DNA of 64,000 nucleotides from Flavobacterium sp. M31R6 (GTDB taxonomy: Bacteria; Bacteroidota; Bacteroidia; Flavobacteriales; Flavobacteriaceae). Shown here piece after piece: positions 53,911 through 62,616 of the stretch (positions are counted from its first letter, which is position 1; each line of letters opens with the position of its first letter). Under the pieces are notes generated by a model. It was not told the origin of the DNA and searched no databases. It saw nothing but the letters and a program-made list of their open reading frames with translations. The stretch covers positions 1,674,001 through 1,738,000 of the forward strand of contig NZ_CP054141.1 in assembly GCF_013284035.1 (NCBI RefSeq), read 5' to 3'. The position numbers and the translations under genes were made by a program.

Positions 53911-55016
53911 TAAAATTCTTAGACTTAAAAAAAATAAACGAACCTTATGAAACCGCTTTTCAAGAAAAGTTGAAATCGGTTTTGGCTGGTGGTTGGTATA
54001 TTTTGGGCAAGGAAGTTCAGAAGTTTGAAATCAATTTTGCCCAGTATTGTGGTGCTAAATATTGCGTAGGAGTAGGGAATGGATTGGATGCCTTAACCTT
54101 GATTTTTAAAGGATATATTCAACTAGGAAAATTGCAAAAAGGAGACGAAGTTATTGTACCCGCCAATACGTATATAGCCAGTATACTCGCTATTCTTCAA
54201 GCCGATTTAGTGCCTGTTTTGGTCGAGCCAAAGTTGGAAACCTATAACATCAATCCGAGTTTAATTCAAGACAAAATAGCAACTAAAACTAAAGCAATTC
54301 TGATAGTTCATCTTTACGGTCAATTGGCCGAAATGGATGAAATAAATAAAATTGCCATTAAAAATAATTTACTGATTATTGAGGATGCAGCTCAATGCTC
54401 AGGTTCAATCAGCAATCAAAAATCAGCAATCAAAAATCAACAATCAAGCGCAGCGTACAGTTTTTATCCGGCAAAAAACCTTGGAGCATTAGGTGATGGA
54501 GGAGCTGTAGTAACGAATGATACCGAGCTCGCGAAAACTATTCAATCACTTAGGAATTATGGCTCGGAAACCAAATATAAAAACGATTTTATAGGAGTCA
54601 ATTCAAGGTTGGATGAATTGCAGGCCGCTTTTTTGAACCTAAAATTGCCCAATTTAAATACCGATAATGAAAAACGAAGAGCTATCGCTAGACGTTATTT
54701 ATCCGAAATAAAAAATGACAAAATCATTTTGCCAACCGTGTCATTGCGAGGGACGAAGCAATCTCATGTTTTTCATCTGTTTATTATTCGAACCCAAAAA
54801 AGAGAGGATTTACAGAATTATTTAGCAGAAAATAATATAGAAACGGTAATTCATTATCCGATTCCACCACATAAGCAAAAGGCTTTCGAATCCTGGAATA
54901 ATTTATCTTTCCCAATAACCGAAAAAATACACAATGAGGTATTGAGTTTGCCAATAAGTCCAGTTATGACAATGGATGAGGTGAGTTTTGTTGTTGAGAT
55001 TTTAAATAAATATTGA
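53907..55016 (+). CDS. DegT-family PLP aminotransferase, FdtB-like, with in-frame repeat inserts
   Basis: A 369-residue enzyme making an amino sugar from a nucleotide keto sugar. Asp160 and Gln163 (EDAAQ) and the PLP Lys190 ([15 protein letters not shown]) are present. The family is most like FdtB/QdtB, which convert 3-keto sugars to TDP-3-amino sugars, and an FdtA gene lies 4 kb downstream. Residues 167-181 come from a three-fold 14-nt repeat, and residues 278-287 ([10 protein letters not shown]) from a palindromic repeat element. The frame is intact in spite of both. Confidence 0.9.
   Translation: MIKFLDLKKINEPYETAFQEKLKSVLAGGWYILGKEVQKFEINFAQYCGAKYCVGVGNGLDALTLIFKGYIQLGKLQKGDEVIVPANTYIASILAILQADLVPVLVEPKLETYNINPSLIQDKIATKTKAILIVHLYGQLAEMDEINKIAIKNNLLIIEDAAQCSGSISNQKSAIKNQQSSAAYSFYPAKNLGALGDGGAVVTNDTELAKTIQSLRNYGSETKYKNDFIGVNSRLDELQAAFLNLKLPNLNTDNEKRRAIARRYLSEIKNDKIILPTVSLRGTKQSHVFHLFIIRTQKREDLQNYLAENNIETVIHYPIPPHKQKAFESWNNLSFPITEKIHNEVLSLPISPVMTMDEVSFVVEILNKY
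54407..54448 (+). repeat. three 14-nt repeats inside the aminotransferase gene
   Basis: AATCAGCAATCAAA twice, then AATCAACAATCAAG. Three units equal 42 nt, so the reading frame is preserved. Confidence 0.9.
54739..54766 (+). repeat. palindromic repeat element inside the aminotransferase gene
   Basis: TGTCATTGCGAGGGACGAAG continuing to CAATCTCA; arms ATTGC and GCAAT. The text is the well-known bacterial dispersed repeat of the type CATTGCGAGGAACGAAGCAATC, here translated in frame as SLRGTKQS. Confidence 0.85.
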
Positions 55017-55020
55017 AATA

Positions 55021-56508
55021 GTGACCGAAAGCAAATCTTCATATCTGCAAATTATAAAAGCAACATCTATTTTTGGTGGAGTTCAATTTTTTAATATTGG
55101 TATTTCAATTGTCAGAACAAAACTGATTGCAATATTTATTGGCCCAGCAGGAATGGGAATTATTTCGTTGTTGAATTCGGCACTGAATATGATTAGTGGT
55201 ATTACAGGTTTAGGGATTGAAACCAGTGCCATAAAGCACATTTCAGAACAGTATAAAGAGGAGGATCTAAATACGGTTACTCCAATAATTACAATAGTTA
55301 AAAAAATAGCATTTGTAACGGGGATTTTTGGAACGCTGGTTGTTGCCTTATTTTCAAGTTGGTTGAGTGAACTTACTTTTGGGAATTCGAATTATACTTA
55401 TCTATTTATTTATCTGTCAATAACCTTGTTGTTTAAACAATTGTCTGTAGGGCAAATGGTAGTTTTTCAAGGATTGCGCAAGTTAAAAATATTGGCCAAA
55501 GCTAATTTTTATGGGAATTTGATCGGACTATTGTTCTCCATCCCTTTGTATTATTTTTATAGAATTGATGCCATTGTACCAACGATTCTGGTAATCTCGG
55601 TTTCTTGTTTGTTGGTGTCTTTTTATTATTCGAGAAAAATAAAAATTGAAAAAAGTACTGTTTCTAATGCTCAATTATTCATTGAAGGGAAAAGTATAAT
55701 CAAACTTGGAGTAATGCTTACATTAAGCGGATTGTTGACATTGTTGGCGTCATACATAATTCAGATTTATGTTGGAAATAATGGAGGATTAAAAGAAGTG
55801 GGATTTTATAATGCTGGGTTTACATTACTGAATTCTTATGTTGGAATTGTTTTTACGGTAATGAGTACCGACTATTTTCCGAAATTATCCTCAATTTGCA
55901 ACGATAATAAGAAAATCAGAGTAAGTGTGATGGAGCAATCCTATATGTCTATATTTATCATTACTCCAATAATAATTCTATTTTTAACGTTTGTTCCGCT
56001 TATCATAAAGGTTTTATACACTTCAGAATTTATTTCGATTATTCCAATGGTTTGTTTTGGAATACTGGCGATGTTATTTCGGGCTGTTTCATGGTCAATG
56101 GGCTTTATATTGATAGCCAAAGGAGATTCGCAACTATTTATCAAAACTGCTTTTGGATTTAATTTTTTGTCTGTTATTTTAAATATTCTAGGATATTATT
56201 TTTATGGTTTAGAAGGGCTTGGCTTTAGTTTCTTGATTTATTATTTAATACATTTATTTGCTGTAAAAATCATTACAAAGATGCGTTATGATTTCTATTT
56301 TGATGCTGAATTTTATCGCGCTTATTTGATTTGCGTTGTTATGTGCGTTGCCACTTTTTTTATGAGATACCTACCAAATTCAATTTTAAAATACGGCTTG
56401 ATGGGAATAATGATAGCTTTGTCTTTAGGATTTGTTTTGCATCATTTGAATCAAAAAATAGGGTTGAAATTTTTATTTAATTCAATAATTAAAAGAAAAA
56501 ATGATTAA
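55021..56508 (+). CDS. O-antigen/polysaccharide flippase, Wzx-like
   Basis: A 495-residue polytopic membrane protein with about 12 to 14 helices. It belongs to the MATE/MOP superfamily flippases that move polyprenyl-linked glycan units across the inner membrane. The GTG at 55021, 4 nt after the aminotransferase stop, is the start. It overlaps the next gene by 8 nt. Confidence 0.88.
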   Translation: MTESKSSYLQIIKATSIFGGVQFFNIGISIVRTKLIAIFIGPAGMGIISLLNSALNMISGITGLGIETSAIKHISEQYKEEDLNTVTPIITIVKKIAFVTGIFGTLVVALFSSWLSELTFGNSNYTYLFIYLSITLLFKQLSVGQMVVFQGLRKLKILAKANFYGNLIGLLFSIPLYYFYRIDAIVPTILVISVSCLLVSFYYSRKIKIEKSTVSNAQLFIEGKSIIKLGVMLTLSGLLTLLASYIIQIYVGNNGGLKEVGFYNAGFTLLNSYVGIVFTVMSTDYFPKLSSICNDNKKIRVSVMEQSYMSIFIITPIIILFLTFVPLIIKVLYTSEFISIIPMVCFGILAMLFRAVSWSMGFILIAKGDSQLFIKTAFGFNFLSVILNILGYYFYGLEGLGFSFLIYYLIHLFAVKIITKMRYDFYFDAEFYRAYLICVVMCVATFFMRYLPNSILKYGLMGIMIALSLGFVLHHLNQKIGLKFLFNSIIKRKND

Positions 56509-57265
56509 AGAGTTGGTGAAAAAAATGTACCGAAAACTACGATCGGTATATCATAAATTAAAATTTTATTATTCTGTAAATTGGACAAAAACGCTTTATT
56601 TTAATTTTAAAAAATTTCCTTTTCAAACCGCAAAAAAGCTTCCTGTCTTTTTTTATGGGAAAGTTTATTTTCAAAGTATTCAAGGTGAAATCATAATAAA
56701 CGGACCAATTAAAACAGCGATGATTGGATTTGGACAACAATTTGAAATTGAAATTAAGTCTAAAGGAATTGCGCAACTTTCACTTTATGGAAAGCTAACA
56801 TTCAACGGATACGCGCATATAGGGAAAGATGTTATTTTGTATGTCGGTCAAAATGCAGACTGTGAGTTTGGGTATATGTCTTGTTTGGGGTCTAGTGTTA
56901 AGGTGATTTGTACTCATAAACTTTTTATTGGGGATTGGTCAAGGATAGGGCATGAATCACAAATTATGGACACCAATTTTCACCCTATGATAAACACACT
57001 GACTGGTGAACAATATCCGCTAAAAGGACCAATCTACATTGGTAGTTATAATGCATTTTCCAACAGAATTTCGATAATGCCAAATACAAGAACTCCTGAT
57101 TTTTGTGTTGTTGCCTCAAATTCTTTGTGCAATAAAGATTATACAAATTTTGGAAGTAATGTTTTATTAGGCGGAATTCCGGTCAAGCTCTTGAAAAATA
57201 ATTACAGTCGTGACTGGGAAAATGAAAAAGAGCCTTTGATGAAGTATTTAATTGTTCAGTTATAG
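56501..57265 (+). CDS. hexapeptide-repeat (LbH) acyltransferase
   Basis: A 254-residue protein with an N-terminal basic segment and a left-handed beta helix of hexapeptide turns (FNGYAHIGKDVILYVGQNA, IGDWSRIGHESQI). It ends with a WcaF/WbbJ-like tail. It probably O-acetylates a sugar of the polysaccharide. FdtC is also an LbH acetyltransferase, so an N-acetyl role on the FdtB product is possible, though it is longer than FdtC. Confidence 0.82.
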   Translation: MIKELVKKMYRKLRSVYHKLKFYYSVNWTKTLYFNFKKFPFQTAKKLPVFFYGKVYFQSIQGEIIINGPIKTAMIGFGQQFEIEIKSKGIAQLSLYGKLTFNGYAHIGKDVILYVGQNADCEFGYMSCLGSSVKVICTHKLFIGDWSRIGHESQIMDTNFHPMINTLTGEQYPLKGPIYIGSYNAFSNRISIMPNTRTPDFCVVASNSLCNKDYTNFGSNVLLGGIPVKLLKNNYSRDWENEKEPLMKYLIVQL

Positions 57266-57279
57266 AATTCAAACAATAA

Positions 57280-58182
57280 TCAATGTTTAAAAGACTTTCT
57301 CTTAATCAACAAAATCCGTAATCCGATAAACTTCAAAAACAAACCAAAATCATTAATTTTTAATGTATGGATAATTTCATGATTTATTCTTTTCTGAATA
57401 GCCAAATCTTCGGCTCTGGTTTGGTTTATGGTGATTGCTTTTTTTAGAATTAAGTAAGTGGAATGATTTATTTTCTTGGCTCGACTATCCTTTTTTTTGA
57501 AGAAGTCACTTCCTAATGAATTTGCAACTATTCTTTTTTGAGCAAGAGGTTCATCGATAAAATCGAATTCATAAAGACGAGAAGCCCGAATCCAAAAATC
57601 CAAATCTTCATAAGCCAATGTTTCATCATAACCTTGTAAATGGTCGAATACCGTTTTCTTAATCATGGCCGATACCGAACAAATACTATTACCGCCAGAA
57701 AGAACAGATTGATAGATATCTCCTGTAATTCTGTTTTCGATTACCTTTTTTTGCTCATTTACCGGAAAATAATATGAGTCGAATGTGCCATTTTCAGAAA
57801 TTAATTCAACATTCCCATAAACCACACCAAGGTTTTTATAATGGCTGTTTTTGAAGCCTTCAAGTTGTAATGTCACGCAATTAGGTAATAAAATATCATC
57901 TGCAGCCAAGTCGATTATATATTCTCCTTTGGCGATTTTTAGTGCTTTGTTGAAGGATTTGGTATTTCCTAAATTAGTTTCATTGACTATAAACTGAATT
58001 TGAGGATTTTTTTCTAACCAAGTTCTAATAATCGTCTTCGAAGAATCGGTGCTGCAATCATCAACTATAATGAGTTCAATAGGAGAATACGATTGATTAA
58101 TAACAGAATTCAAACTCTCAACTACGTAGGCTTCGTGGTTGTAGCACAAACAAATAATAGTAACGAGCGGATTGTTCTGCAT
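57280..58182 (-). CDS. GT2 glycosyltransferase
   Basis: A 300-residue inverting transferase of GT-A fold with DDCSTDSS and AADDILLPN (metal site) motifs. It is the only minus-strand gene in this part of the cluster, facing the LbH gene. Its sugar donor and acceptor are unknown. Confidence 0.88.
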   Translation of the reverse strand: MQNNPLVTIICLCYNHEAYVVESLNSVINQSYSPIELIIVDDCSTDSSKTIIRTWLEKNPQIQFIVNETNLGNTKSFNKALKIAKGEYIIDLAADDILLPNCVTLQLEGFKNSHYKNLGVVYGNVELISENGTFDSYYFPVNEQKKVIENRITGDIYQSVLSGGNSICSVSAMIKKTVFDHLQGYDETLAYEDLDFWIRASRLYEFDFIDEPLAQKRIVANSLGSDFFKKKDSRAKKINHSTYLILKKAITINQTRAEDLAIQKRINHEIIHTLKINDFGLFLKFIGLRILLIKRKSFKH

Positions 58183-58228
58183 TATTTTTTAAAATAGTTA
58201 TATTTGAGACGAAAATAACAAAACGAAA

Positions 58229-59332
58229 ATGATATTGCCTCACAAAAAATATAAAATCGCATTAATTGGTTATCGATTAAGTGGTGGCGGCAGTGATAAA
58301 GTGATGGCCAATTTGTCTATTTTCTTTACGAAAAATAATATTGATGTTCATATTATTATTGTTTTGGATGAGGTCTCTTATCCTTATTCTGGGAAACTTG
58401 TTAATTTGGGTTTATTGAAGAATAAAACTAACGGAATATTCAATAAAATAAAACGACTGATTTCCCTGAGAAAGTATCTGAATGAAAATGATTTTGATTT
58501 TATTATAGATTTTCGTTTCCGAACCAAAGTCATTCAAGAATTAATTTTAGCTAGATTTATTTATAACACTAAAACGATATTTACAGTTCATAGTTTTTTG
58601 ATTGATCATTATATGCCAAATAATTCTTGGTTGACACGATTGATGTACAACCACTGTTATGCCAATGTGGCAATCACCAATCAGATGAAAGAATTGATTG
58701 TAGAAAAGCATCAATTGAGTAATGCAATTACAATCTCAAATCCAGTTAATTTGGAGGAGATTTATGAAAAGTGTGATGAACCAATTGCTATTGATTTTGA
58801 ATACATAATTGCAATCGGGCAATATGAAAATAATATAAAACAGTTTAATAAATTGATTTTGAGTTATGCCAATTCTGTTTTAATGGATAAACTAATTCAT
58901 CTTGTAATAGTGGGAGAAGGAGATAGCAAAGAATTGAAAAAAGTTGCAAAAGAGTCTAATGCAACTGATTTTGTTCATTTTTTAGGGTATCAAAATAATC
59001 CTTTTAAATATTTAAAAAATGCTAGATTTTTAGTTTTGAGCAGTAAAAATGAAGGATTGCCAAATGTAATTTTAGAGGCATTGGCTTGTGGAACTCCAGT
59101 TGTTTCATTTGATTGTCCTTCTGGTCCAGGAGAAATTATCAGTAATTTAAAAAATGGAATTCTGGTCGAAGATCAAAATATAGAAAAACTTACTGAAGCA
59201 ATGAATGTAATGGTTGAGGATGAAAAATTATATCAATATTGCAAGCAAAATGCAAAAGAAAGTGTCACTCCATTTTTGCTAGATACAATAGGAAAACAAT
59301 GGTTGGATTTAATGCAAATTAATACGATTTAA
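58229..59332 (+). CDS. GT4 glycosyltransferase
   Basis: A 367-residue retaining GT-B transferase. GGGSDKVMANLSIF at the N-terminus binds the acceptor side, and the C-terminal SSKNEGLPNVILEALACGTPVVSFD carries the E-x7-E donor motif. Its stop codon precedes the FdtA-like gene by 2 nt. Confidence 0.9.
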   Translation: MILPHKKYKIALIGYRLSGGGSDKVMANLSIFFTKNNIDVHIIIVLDEVSYPYSGKLVNLGLLKNKTNGIFNKIKRLISLRKYLNENDFDFIIDFRFRTKVIQELILARFIYNTKTIFTVHSFLIDHYMPNNSWLTRLMYNHCYANVAITNQMKELIVEKHQLSNAITISNPVNLEEIYEKCDEPIAIDFEYIIAIGQYENNIKQFNKLILSYANSVLMDKLIHLVIVGEGDSKELKKVAKESNATDFVHFLGYQNNPFKYLKNARFLVLSSKNEGLPNVILEALACGTPVVSFDCPSGPGEIISNLKNGILVEDQNIEKLTEAMNVMVEDEKLYQYCKQNAKESVTPFLLDTIGKQWLDLMQINTI

Positions 59333-59334
59333 AA

Positions 59335-59739
59335 ATGGGAACACTAAATGCGATTCAATTATTGAAAATACCTGTCGTTGAAGATGTAAGGGGGAATCTA
59401 GGGATTATTCAAAGTGATTTTTTGCCTTTTGAATTCAAGCGTGTTTATTATCTTTTTGATGTTCCAAGCAGCGCATTTAGAGGTGGACATTCGCATATAA
59501 ATCAGCAAGAAGTGCTCATTGCCTTGAGTGGGAGTTTTGAAGTAACCGTAAATGACGGAACTGAAAAGAAACGTTATTTGTTAAACAAACCGAATGTTGG
59601 GTTGCTTATCCCCACAGGTATTTGGCGTGAATTGGAGAATTTTTCTTCGGGTGCAGTTTGTTTGGTTTTGGCTTCTGATGATTTTTTGGAAGAAGATTAT
59701 ATAAGAGATTTTGATGAATTCTTGAGCACCAAAAAATGA
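59335..59739 (+). CDS. FdtA-like sugar 3,4-ketoisomerase
   Basis: A 134-residue cupin (WxcM/FdtA family) that isomerises TDP-4-keto-6-deoxyglucose to the 3-keto sugar used by FdtB. The active region RGGHSHINQQEVLIALSGSFEVTV contains the paired His residues. It overlaps the next gene by 4 nt. FdtB-like is at 53907; RmlA and RmlB needed for the TDP precursor are not in the window. Confidence 0.9.
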   Translation: MGTLNAIQLLKIPVVEDVRGNLGIIQSDFLPFEFKRVYYLFDVPSSAFRGGHSHINQQEVLIALSGSFEVTVNDGTEKKRYLLNKPNVGLLIPTGIWRELENFSSGAVCLVLASDDFLEEDYIRDFDEFLSTKK

Positions 59740-60830
59740 GATTATTGTATATAGTTCCCAAACTAAATAATGAAGGTGGAGTCGCTAGAGTTTTATCTTT
59801 AAAGCTGAATTACCTTGTCGAGAAGTTTGGTTATGAAGTTCATATTCTTACTCAAAATCAAGGAAATTTTCCATTGTTCTATTCTTTCCATAAAAATATT
59901 GTTTTCTATGATATGATTCTGGAGGGAACAATTTTTAATTTTTTCAGTTCTTTTCGTAAGTCTTTAAAAAGTAAGATAGAAAGCATTCAGCCAGATGTCA
60001 TTATTGTTTGTGATAATGGTTTGAAAGCTTATACAATTCCTTTTATTCTGTCTGATGGAATTCCAATTATTTTTGAATGCCACGGTTCAAAATTTATTGA
60101 AGAAAAACAATTGAAATCGGATTTTATTTCAAAATTCAAAAGCTCACTTAAATATAGATTCAAAGATTTTGGAGCAAATAAGTTCTCGAGATTAGTGGCT
60201 TTGTCCAATGAAAGTTTGAAAGAATGGAATGTTGAAAACGGTTTGGTAATTCCAAATCCATCTTGGATTTCAAATGATACCCTAGCTGACTTAAAATCCA
60301 AAAAAGTAATCGCTGTTGCTCGAAATTCCTATGAAAAAGGTTTGGATCGATTAATGGTTATTTGGCAGAAAGTGGCGGTAAAACATCCAGATTGGATTTT
60401 AGATATTTACGGAGAATCGGTGGCAAATTTGAAACAAACGGTTCTTGAGATGGGAATGGAATCCAATGTAAATTTAAACGAGCCCGTCAAAAATATTGCA
60501 GAAAAATACTTGTCTTCGTCTATTTTTGTTATAACCTCACGTTCCGAAGGTTTTCCAATGGCACTGCTTGAAGCAATGGCTTCTGGTCTGCCTTGTGTTG
60601 CCTATGATTGCCTGACAGGACCAAGAGCAATTATAAATGATGGAGAAAGTGGTTTTTTGATTGAAGACGGAAATGTGGATTCATTTGTTCAAAAACTAGA
60701 ATTGCTTATTGAAGATGAAAATTTGAGAATAAGAATGGGTATAAATGCTCAAGAGAGTGTGAAGAAATATGATTTAGAAAGCATAATGCAACAATGGAAA
60801 TCACTTTTTGAAAGTTTGGTAAACAAATAA
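59736..60830 (+). CDS. GT4 glycosyltransferase
   Basis: A 364-residue GT-B protein with NEGGVARVL near the N-terminus and SRSEGFPMALLEAMASGLPCVAYDC as the E-x7-E donor motif. It is coupled to the FdtA-like gene by a 4-nt overlap and ends back to back with a minus-strand gene (no gap, 60830/60831). It probably adds one sugar to the repeating unit. Confidence 0.9.
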   Translation: MRLLYIVPKLNNEGGVARVLSLKLNYLVEKFGYEVHILTQNQGNFPLFYSFHKNIVFYDMILEGTIFNFFSSFRKSLKSKIESIQPDVIIVCDNGLKAYTIPFILSDGIPIIFECHGSKFIEEKQLKSDFISKFKSSLKYRFKDFGANKFSRLVALSNESLKEWNVENGLVIPNPSWISNDTLADLKSKKVIAVARNSYEKGLDRLMVIWQKVAVKHPDWILDIYGESVANLKQTVLEMGMESNVNLNEPVKNIAEKYLSSSIFVITSRSEGFPMALLEAMASGLPCVAYDCLTGPRAIINDGESGFLIEDGNVDSFVQKLELLIEDENLRIRMGINAQESVKKYDLESIMQQWKSLFESLVNK

Positions 60831-61718
60831 TTAATTGGATTGAATTTTACAATAATAACCCAATTTGTAAAGATCAAAAAGGAAAAGTGAAGGCTTTTCG
60901 GAAAGTAAATTAGAAATTATCTTTGATTCTGTTTTGTTGAAAATGTAAGCCGCTATTGCAACGAGTCTTAACTTTTTTAAAATAATATAAACCGAATTGA
61001 TTTTGCTCTCAATATTTGGGAATCTACCTGAGTTGATAATGTAAACGAGGTTTTCAATAGCTGTTCTTGTTTTGTCTAAAAAAACAACTGAAGTCTCTAA
61101 ATTCAAGTGATAGGTCGGATTATCAATATGAGAAACTTTAATGTGTTTGGTTTTTAATACGGATAAAAAACATAAATCTTCATATCCATATTTTGTAATT
61201 GTTGTGTCAAAAGGATATTGCGAGATGATTTCCTTTTTAATTACTAAATTGGAAGTCAATGCATTGTTGTTAGGTTTTTTATTTCTGTTTTCAAGCGAAA
61301 GAGCTTCTCTTTTATTTCCATAAAACCAACGTAAAAGTTGTTCTTTGCTAGGTGTTTTTTTTTCGTATTGAATCCCTCCAAAAACGGCAGATACTGTTGG
61401 AATTACTTCACAATATTTTTGAATAAAATTACTCTGAGTTGGAAAAGTATCACAATCCATTAAGAGTAAAAACCCATATTTTGATTTTTCTACTAATGAA
61501 TTGATGTTGTTCCCTCTTCCGAGGTTGGAATTATTAATAAAAAAGGAACAGTTATTTAAAGAGTTTATTTTTTGGTTTTCGGTATTCCAATTGGAGTCTG
61601 AAGCATCATCTTGACACAAAACCTCAAACTCAATTCCACAATTCAAACATTGCTTGTGTAATTCTGAAACTAGTGGAAATGTATTGTAATTGTATTCAGG
61701 GATAAGAATTGATAACAT
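60831..61718 (-). CDS. GT2 glycosyltransferase
   Basis: A 295-residue GT-A transferase with CQDDASDSN and LLMDCDTFP motifs. It overlaps the ftsE start by 1 nt (ATGTTA..CAT arrangement) on the same strand, downstream of ftsE, so the two may be co-transcribed. That grouping looks accidental rather than functional. Confidence 0.85.
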   Translation of the reverse strand: MLSILIPEYNYNTFPLVSELHKQCLNCGIEFEVLCQDDASDSNWNTENQKINSLNNCSFFINNSNLGRGNNINSLVEKSKYGFLLLMDCDTFPTQSNFIQKYCEVIPTVSAVFGGIQYEKKTPSKEQLLRWFYGNKREALSLENRNKKPNNNALTSNLVIKKEIISQYPFDTTITKYGYEDLCFLSVLKTKHIKVSHIDNPTYHLNLETSVVFLDKTRTAIENLVYIINSGRFPNIESKINSVYIILKKLRLVAIAAYIFNKTESKIISNLLSEKPSLFLFDLYKLGYYCKIQSN

Positions 61719-62401
61719 TACACCGTTCTTTGTACCACTTCAAAAATGGTCGCATCCTCACATTTTAAGGTTTTGCTTGGGAATTTCATCAACAAGGCAT
61801 AATCGTGAGTTGCCATAAGGACTGTTTTGCCATTAGCATTGATTTTTCTCAAGACTTCAAGAACTTCAATACTAGTTTGAGGATCTAAATTTCCTGTAGG
61901 TTCATCGGCAAGAATAAATTCTGGATCATTCAATAATGCTCTTGCGATAGCTATTCGTTGTTGTTCTCCGCCAGAGAGTTGGTGCGGCATTTTGCTTGCA
62001 AAGTCTTTCATGTTTACTTTGTCAAGTACTTCATTTATTTTGGCATCCATTTCGTTTACATCCGTCCATCCAGTAGCTTTCAAAACAAATAGCATATTGT
62101 CTTTTACAGAACGGTCTGGCAGTAATTTAAAATCTTGAAAAACAATACCAAATTTTCTTCTCAAAAACGGGATATCATCTTCTTTTAAAGTGGCCAAATC
62201 AAATTCTACAATCTTACCTTCGCCTTCCAATAATGGCAAATCGGCATATAATGTTTTTAACAAACTACTCTTTCCAGAACCTGTTTTTCCAATGATGTAA
62301 ATAAATTCGCCGTGATTGACCTCTAAATTAACATCAGATAAAATAATTTTTCCTTCTTGGTATATGTTTACGTTTTTTAAAGACAGTACAGATTGTGACA
62401 T
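61718..62401 (-). CDS. ftsE: cell division ATP-binding protein FtsE
   Basis: A 227-residue ABC ATPase that with FtsX activates septal peptidoglycan hydrolases. Walker A is GKTGSGKS at 38-45, the signature LSGGE at 142-146, and Walker B ADEP at 165-168. The family assignment rests on the [22 protein letters not shown] phrase. ftsX is not adjacent, as is usual in Bacteroidota. Confidence 0.9.
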   Translation of the reverse strand: MSQSVLSLKNVNIYQEGKIILSDVNLEVNHGEFIYIIGKTGSGKSSLLKTLYADLPLLEGEGKIVEFDLATLKEDDIPFLRRKFGIVFQDFKLLPDRSVKDNMLFVLKATGWTDVNEMDAKINEVLDKVNMKDFASKMPHQLSGGEQQRIAIARALLNDPEFILADEPTGNLDPQTSIEVLEVLRKINANGKTVLMATHDYALLMKFPSKTLKCEDATIFEVVQRTV

Positions 62402-62588
62402 AATAGAATTTGTTTATTGGGTAAAAGTAAAAAGATAAAATCCAAATACAAAAGTAAAATGCAAAAATTAAATTTCAAATTCCAATTCAAGCTCCACTCT
62501 CCTTTGGAGTTAGGCAGAGTGTAGGGAATCTGTTTAAAAATAGTTTATAATAAAAGCCGTCAGCCTTTCGTTATAGAATCAGATTAAA

Positions 62589-62596
62589 TATATTTG
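62589..62596 (+). promoter_or_regulatory. -7 box of the TPR protein gene
   Basis: TATATTTG, 20 nt before the ATG at 62617; a TTT-containing -33-like site lies about 20 nt upstream. Confidence 0.55.
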
Positions 62597-62616
62597 AACA
62601 TTAAATAAAAACAACA

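Noticed and set aside
54407..54448. CRISPR array
   Set aside because: The repeated units are adjacent without spacers and lie in a coding gene.
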